Origin: Lachancea dasiensis
Lineage: Eukaryota > Ascomycota > Saccharomycetes > Saccharomycetales > Saccharomycetaceae
Assembly (NCBI GenBank): GCA_900074725.1
Contig: LT598458.1
Coordinates: forward strand, 992,001-1,056,000
Length of the DNA stretch: 64,000 nt
Reading direction: 5' to 3'
Notes under the pieces: generated by a model
Told to the model about the DNA's origin: nothing
Databases searched by the model: none
What the model saw: only the letters and a program-made list of their open reading frames with translations
Position numbers and translations under genes: made by a program
In this document: positions 60,491 to 64,000 of the stretch, one piece after another
How the letters are laid out: each line of letters opens with the position of its first letter
Position numbering within the stretch: position 1 is the stretch's first letter

Positions 60491-60991
60491 ATGACAGTTC
60501 CCAGAATGTTGGTTTTGAGAAGTGCCAGAGCTATTGGTACTTGGAGCGAGTCCAGCTTGGTCGTTGAAAAGAAATCTAAGTTTCAAGGCAGGTGTTGTGG
60601 TTTAAATAGTCAAGATGAAATACAACACTTATTAGCGAATCTATTGACTTCAAACAAATCAGTCAGTAGAGCGACTCATTCGCACATTTACGCCTGGCGA
60701 ACTGGGCAACCGATACTTGTGGAGAACTCACGCACTATCTGCCCTCAAAAAAATGGACATAGAAGCCGGCCAGCAAACCGGCAAGTGAGAAACTTAAAAC
60801 AAGGCTTTAACGACTGCGGCGAGTCTGGGGCAGGACAACGATTACTTGCATTATTGGAGCGAAGCAACATAGTAAATGTTATAGTCGTAGTGACAAGGTG
60901 GTACGGTGGAACGCCTTTAGGCAGCTCGAGATTTAGGTATATATCAGCAGCAGCGGTTGAAAGTCTTAAAAACGCAGGTCATCTCCCGTAA
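60491..60991 (+). CDS. IMPACT/UPF0029 family protein, YDL177C ortholog
   Basis: A 166-residue protein with the Impact N-terminal (UPF0029/YigZ-like) fold. Recognisable parts are KKSKFQGRCCGLNSQDEIQH, ATHSHIYAWR, FNDCGESGAGQRLLALLE and the signature VVVTRWYGGTPLGSSRFRYI. The related Yih1 inhibits Gcn2 activation, but S. cerevisiae YDL177C itself is uncharacterised. The first ATG is at 60491; another at 60506 is possible. It is divergent from the YDL176W-like gene with 170 bp between starts. Confidence 0.88.
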   Translation: MTVPRMLVLRSARAIGTWSESSLVVEKKSKFQGRCCGLNSQDEIQHLLANLLTSNKSVSRATHSHIYAWRTGQPILVENSRTICPQKNGHRSRPANRQVRNLKQGFNDCGESGAGQRLLALLERSNIVNVIVVVTRWYGGTPLGSSRFRYISAAAVESLKNAGHLP

Positions 60992-61124
60992 AAGCGGGTG
61001 TTCGTTATACTAGCACGGACGCTTGTCGCTTGTCGAGCCCTCATTTTGGTGCAATCTTTCAACCACGTAGAATATATATATATATGATATTATGTACAGT
61101 AACAGTCGAAATTAGAACGCACTT

Positions 61125-62747
61125 TTAAACATACTTGTATGGGTTCAAAATGGCGTTAGGGTCATACAAGCTCTTCAGCTGCTTGATCATCTTGATCTCT
61201 TGGTCGTTCTTTGAGTAGCCAATATAGTTCCTCTTCTGGAATCCTAATCCATGTTCTGCGCTGATGGAGCCGTTCTTGGAGGAGATAAACTCGTAGACAA
61301 AAGGTTCCAGGGCCTTTTCTACATCTTTGGTATATTCTCTGACGGCCACGTTCAAGTGCAAGTTTCCGTCACCAACGTGGCCATAACCCACAGCGCTGAT
61401 CACGGGCTTCGCAGCGTCAGTCTCGCTCAAAAGACCCTGTTCGTTTAACTTTTCGTTTGCGGCCTCAACTAGAGAATAAAGGTCCTTGAGTGGTAATGAA
61501 ACGTCATACTTGTAAACACCACCGCCAGCTTGACTGGACTCGGGGATCGACTCTCTCCATTCCCAAAGGTTGCGCAATTCTGTTTCGTCTTGTGCCACAA
61601 CACCGTCCAGAACAGTGCCGTCTTCCATGGCCTTCTCCAGGAAAGCTTCAAGTTTGGTATCGTCGTGTTCTTTGTTCGAGCCTGAGGTTTCTATGAGGAT
61701 GTAGAATGGATATTCGTCCTCGAGCGGGTGAGGTACATCCTTCAGGTGTTTCCTAGCCAAGTTCTGAGAATTTAGGTCCATGAACTCAAAAGCAGACAAA
61801 ATTTCCGAGAGTTCTTGTTTGGCTTGTACGAAGACTTTTTGCACCGCCTCGTAACTGTCAACGCCGAGGAAGCTGACGTTAATGGCTTTTGGACGAGGAG
61901 GTGTCAAAATAGAAACACCCGTGATGACACCAATGGTACCTTCCGACCCGATGAATAACTGTTTCAAATCGTACCCTGTATTGTCCTTTCTCAAAGCGTT
62001 CATGGAGTTCAATATTTCACCATTGGGTAAAACGACCTCGAGCCCCAAAACGGTCCCGTGTAGCGATCCATAACGCAACAGCCTCAACCCTCCGGCATTG
62101 GTGGCCACTACACCGCCTACGTGACATGATCCTTTGGCTCCCAAGTCCAATGGAAAGACATATCCGTGTTGAGCAAGGAAAGAGTCCGCGTTTTCCAAGA
62201 TGACACCCGCGTCGCACTTCAAAATACCACTCACAGGATCGAATTCACGGATCTTATTGAGCTGGGTTAAGCTTAAAACGATTTCGTCGAAAACGGGTAC
62301 CGATCCACCCACAAGACCAGTGTTTCCACCTTGGGGAACGACTGCCAGTTTTTGTTCGTTACAGTATTTAAGGATTTGTGCGACCTGTTCCACTTTCTTG
62401 GGCCTCAAAACCACTTTAGATTGACCTTTGTACTTACGCATCCAGTCCTCATTGAACAGCGCCAGATCCTCATCTTCGGTGGCCAGCAAAATCTCACTTT
62501 CCGAAAGAATTGACCGGAAAAAGGTCATGTCGTCCGCAGCTAGTTTTTTGAACGAAGCTAGACGTTCGATATTAGGGTACGACTCGGAAGTCAACTTTGG
62601 GGGTAATTTTGTGGAGTACTGTAAGCTATTGGGTATGCGCATTGCACTGGTTAGCGATGGAGCGAAGCTTCTTGGCAATAACGCACCAGAGCTAGCCCCA
62701 GCTCTGAAGACAGCTCTTGCAGATCTTTGAATGCTGAATCTCAACAT
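61125..62747 (-). CDS. DLD2: Mitochondrial D-2-hydroxyglutarate/D-lactate dehydrogenase
   Basis: FAD enzyme of the vanillyl-alcohol oxidase fold oxidising D-2-hydroxyglutarate and D-lactate. It has 540 residues (S. cerevisiae Dld2 530). A long Arg/Ser-rich presequence ([20 protein letters not shown]) predicts the matrix. The FAD site shows [20 protein letters not shown] and [19 protein letters not shown]. The catalytic C-terminal region has [13 protein letters not shown] and [16 protein letters not shown]. It is the counterpart of DLD2 (YDL178W) by position, and of the DLD2/DLD3 group by sequence. DLD1 is excluded by length and neighbours. Confidence 0.94.
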   Translation of the reverse strand: MLRFSIQRSARAVFRAGASSGALLPRSFAPSLTSAMRIPNSLQYSTKLPPKLTSESYPNIERLASFKKLAADDMTFFRSILSESEILLATEDEDLALFNEDWMRKYKGQSKVVLRPKKVEQVAQILKYCNEQKLAVVPQGGNTGLVGGSVPVFDEIVLSLTQLNKIREFDPVSGILKCDAGVILENADSFLAQHGYVFPLDLGAKGSCHVGGVVATNAGGLRLLRYGSLHGTVLGLEVVLPNGEILNSMNALRKDNTGYDLKQLFIGSEGTIGVITGVSILTPPRPKAINVSFLGVDSYEAVQKVFVQAKQELSEILSAFEFMDLNSQNLARKHLKDVPHPLEDEYPFYILIETSGSNKEHDDTKLEAFLEKAMEDGTVLDGVVAQDETELRNLWEWRESIPESSQAGGGVYKYDVSLPLKDLYSLVEAANEKLNEQGLLSETDAAKPVISAVGYGHVGDGNLHLNVAVREYTKDVEKALEPFVYEFISSKNGSISAEHGLGFQKRNYIGYSKNDQEIKMIKQLKSLYDPNAILNPYKYV

Positions 62748-64000
62748 GTGGATATTCTACGCCAATGTAGGTGGACCCTGTCCAGCTTGCGAATGTGAAA
62801 TGACCCATCTTCGACATCAAGTAAAGTGAATTTTTTCAGTATTGGTTCGATGGCTTTAATTAAAGCTAATTTCACATGATGAGATCCGAGCTAAATTCTG
62901 ATCTATATGTGAGACTCTACAGAGGTTAACCCAAATAAGCCTCGAGAATGAGAGTCCTGGAGCTTTGTATTCAACTTTAAATACTGGCTACCTCAGGCGA
63001 ATTTAGAATTCAATTGTCTTAAACTTAACCAAAGGCAGTTTGTGTGGCTTTCCTGGGTGATTATGTATATATACTTGACTTCCTACCAAGCTTCCGCGCG
63101 TATACTAGTCGAAAGTTGGATTACTGGGCTGTTAGCATCATCCATATGAGTGTGAGTGAGCTGTTGTAAGTAATGTGAATCTTTGCCAATGTCACAGATT
63201 GGGAAAAAGACATTAAAAGAGATACCCTTCAACTCATGAAATGACCAATATGGGATTCAACGGTACAGTGAGGAAGTGAGTTAGCGATTAAGGACTACGC
63301 AGTTTAGCACTATTTTAGTGGCTCCGAGTTGCGAAACAGTAGATATCGATTCAATGTCGGCACAGGACGAAGTGATACTTGCCACTCCAGTAAAACAAAA
63401 ATGTGCAAGATGAAAATCAATTGACAAGGTTCGGCTGAAGAGCGAGTTGAGAGACGTGTTCTAACCAACCATACCAATGATGCAACAGCCAATTGAACCG
63501 TTTGTTGAAATGGAGTGTTGGATGAAATTGCCCCAATTGCTCCCAGGTTTCTCCAGCTGGCTTCATAAATTTTATATCTTTTACTTAAACTTCAGAATAC
63601 CAAGACACCGTATCTATCCACGAAGTTAACGAGCTTTTAAGTGACTCAACTACTGTAAATTCTTAGTCGCATTACTCACAAAGTATAAGGTTTGAGGTTG
63701 CTCTGTAGATAGTGCAGAAGCCGCTCTATGAGACCCGTTGAGAGAAGTGTTTATAGGTGTTAAAAAAAAAAAAAATTCAAAGTCTAGCAAGAAGCGCCCT
63801 TCTTGTGTTTTTCGTGTATATGAGAATCCTGCCACGCCTTGATCAAGAAATTTGATATGGTGTGGTGTAATACGCTGGTAAACCTTATTCGTCCGTGTAC
63901 GTCCATTTTCAGTCCTCGTGCACACCGGAAAGCCTTCTCAAGATAGATTGGCCAGCCAAACGGTCACGCTCTAGATGCCAGATTCCAAGCGTTAAAATGT
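62748..64000. other. Right-end intergenic region
   Basis: 1.25 kb with no recognisable gene. In S. cerevisiae PCL9 (YDL179W) comes next, so this may be a long promoter for a gene outside the window. It holds an A run of 13 (about 63762-63774), a TATATATA motif near 63066, and TGACTCA at 63642-63648. Frames of 60-91 codons lack features. Confidence 0.5.

Noticed and set aside
63146-63212. Short frame starting ATGAGTGTGAGT that runs into GTAAGT, like a first exon
   Set aside because: No TACTAAC branch point follows and no conserved second exon was recognised.

Overview
This window is chromosomal DNA from a budding yeast (Saccharomycetaceae) that did not go through, or branched before, the whole-genome duplication. 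It is compact, with mostly intronless genes, short introns carrying GTATGT or GTAAGT donors and TACTAAC branch points, an ordinary nuclear tRNA, and proteins closely resembling those of Saccharomyces cerevisiae. From 2.7 kb onward the genes interleave two S. cerevisiae regions in order and orientation: the YIL062C-YIL079C stretch of chromosome IX and the YER070-YER083 stretch of chromosome V. Pairs duplicated in S. cerevisiae (RNR1/RNR3, RPS24A/B, SER3/SER33, AIR1/AIR2) occur here once. The right end continues as YDL175C-YDL178W. A mitochondrial class 2 dihydroorotate dehydrogenase (URA9 type), absent from S. cerevisiae, is present. Lachancea or a similar genus would fit, but the species cannot be fixed from this alone.

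Layout. 0-2 kb: VTC4, cut by the left edge. 2.7-16.5 kb: ARC15, YRB2, EFM4, FIS1, a large ribonucleotide reductase subunit behind a 1.3 kb promoter region with a 13-bp minisatellite, a YIL067C-like LCCL membrane protein, SEC6, TDA2 and VTC1. 17-25 kb: tRNA-Glu(CTC), an ALD5-type aldehyde dehydrogenase, RPS24 (one intron), YOS1 (two introns) and PTP3. 27-39 kb: MAM33, MRX1, PCI8, ICP55, HOP1 (one intron), a YER079W-position gene and AIM9. 39.8-54 kb: SER3/SER33, RPN2, UTP7, URA9, GET2, SEC28, RCI37 and THS1. 54-63 kb: an MFS transporter outside the conserved order, AIR1/2, YDL176W, YDL177C and DLD2, then 1.25 kb with no recognisable gene.

The genes are mainly housekeeping: polyphosphate synthesis (VTC4, VTC1), secretion and ER traffic (SEC6, YOS1, GET2, SEC28), mitochondria (FIS1, ALD5, MAM33, MRX1, ICP55, AIM9, URA9, RCI37, DLD2), RNA and translation (YRB2, UTP7, AIR, THS1, RPS24, EFM4), and meiosis (HOP1). 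Several promoters carry textbook sites matching the gene's job: five CACGTG boxes before VTC1, two MCB boxes before RNR, a URS1 site before HOP1, a PACE element before RPN2, PAC and RRPE elements before UTP7, and TGACTCA sites before THS1.

I found no transposon, viral relic, CRISPR array or clearly new multi-gene system. The items most worth a second look are the HOP1 intron whose retention would give a HORMA-only protein, the YOS1 intron ending in AAG, a 13-bp perfect inverted repeat upstream of URA9, the RNR minisatellite, the dense CACGTG cluster before VTC1, and the absence of SPO22 from its expected place.
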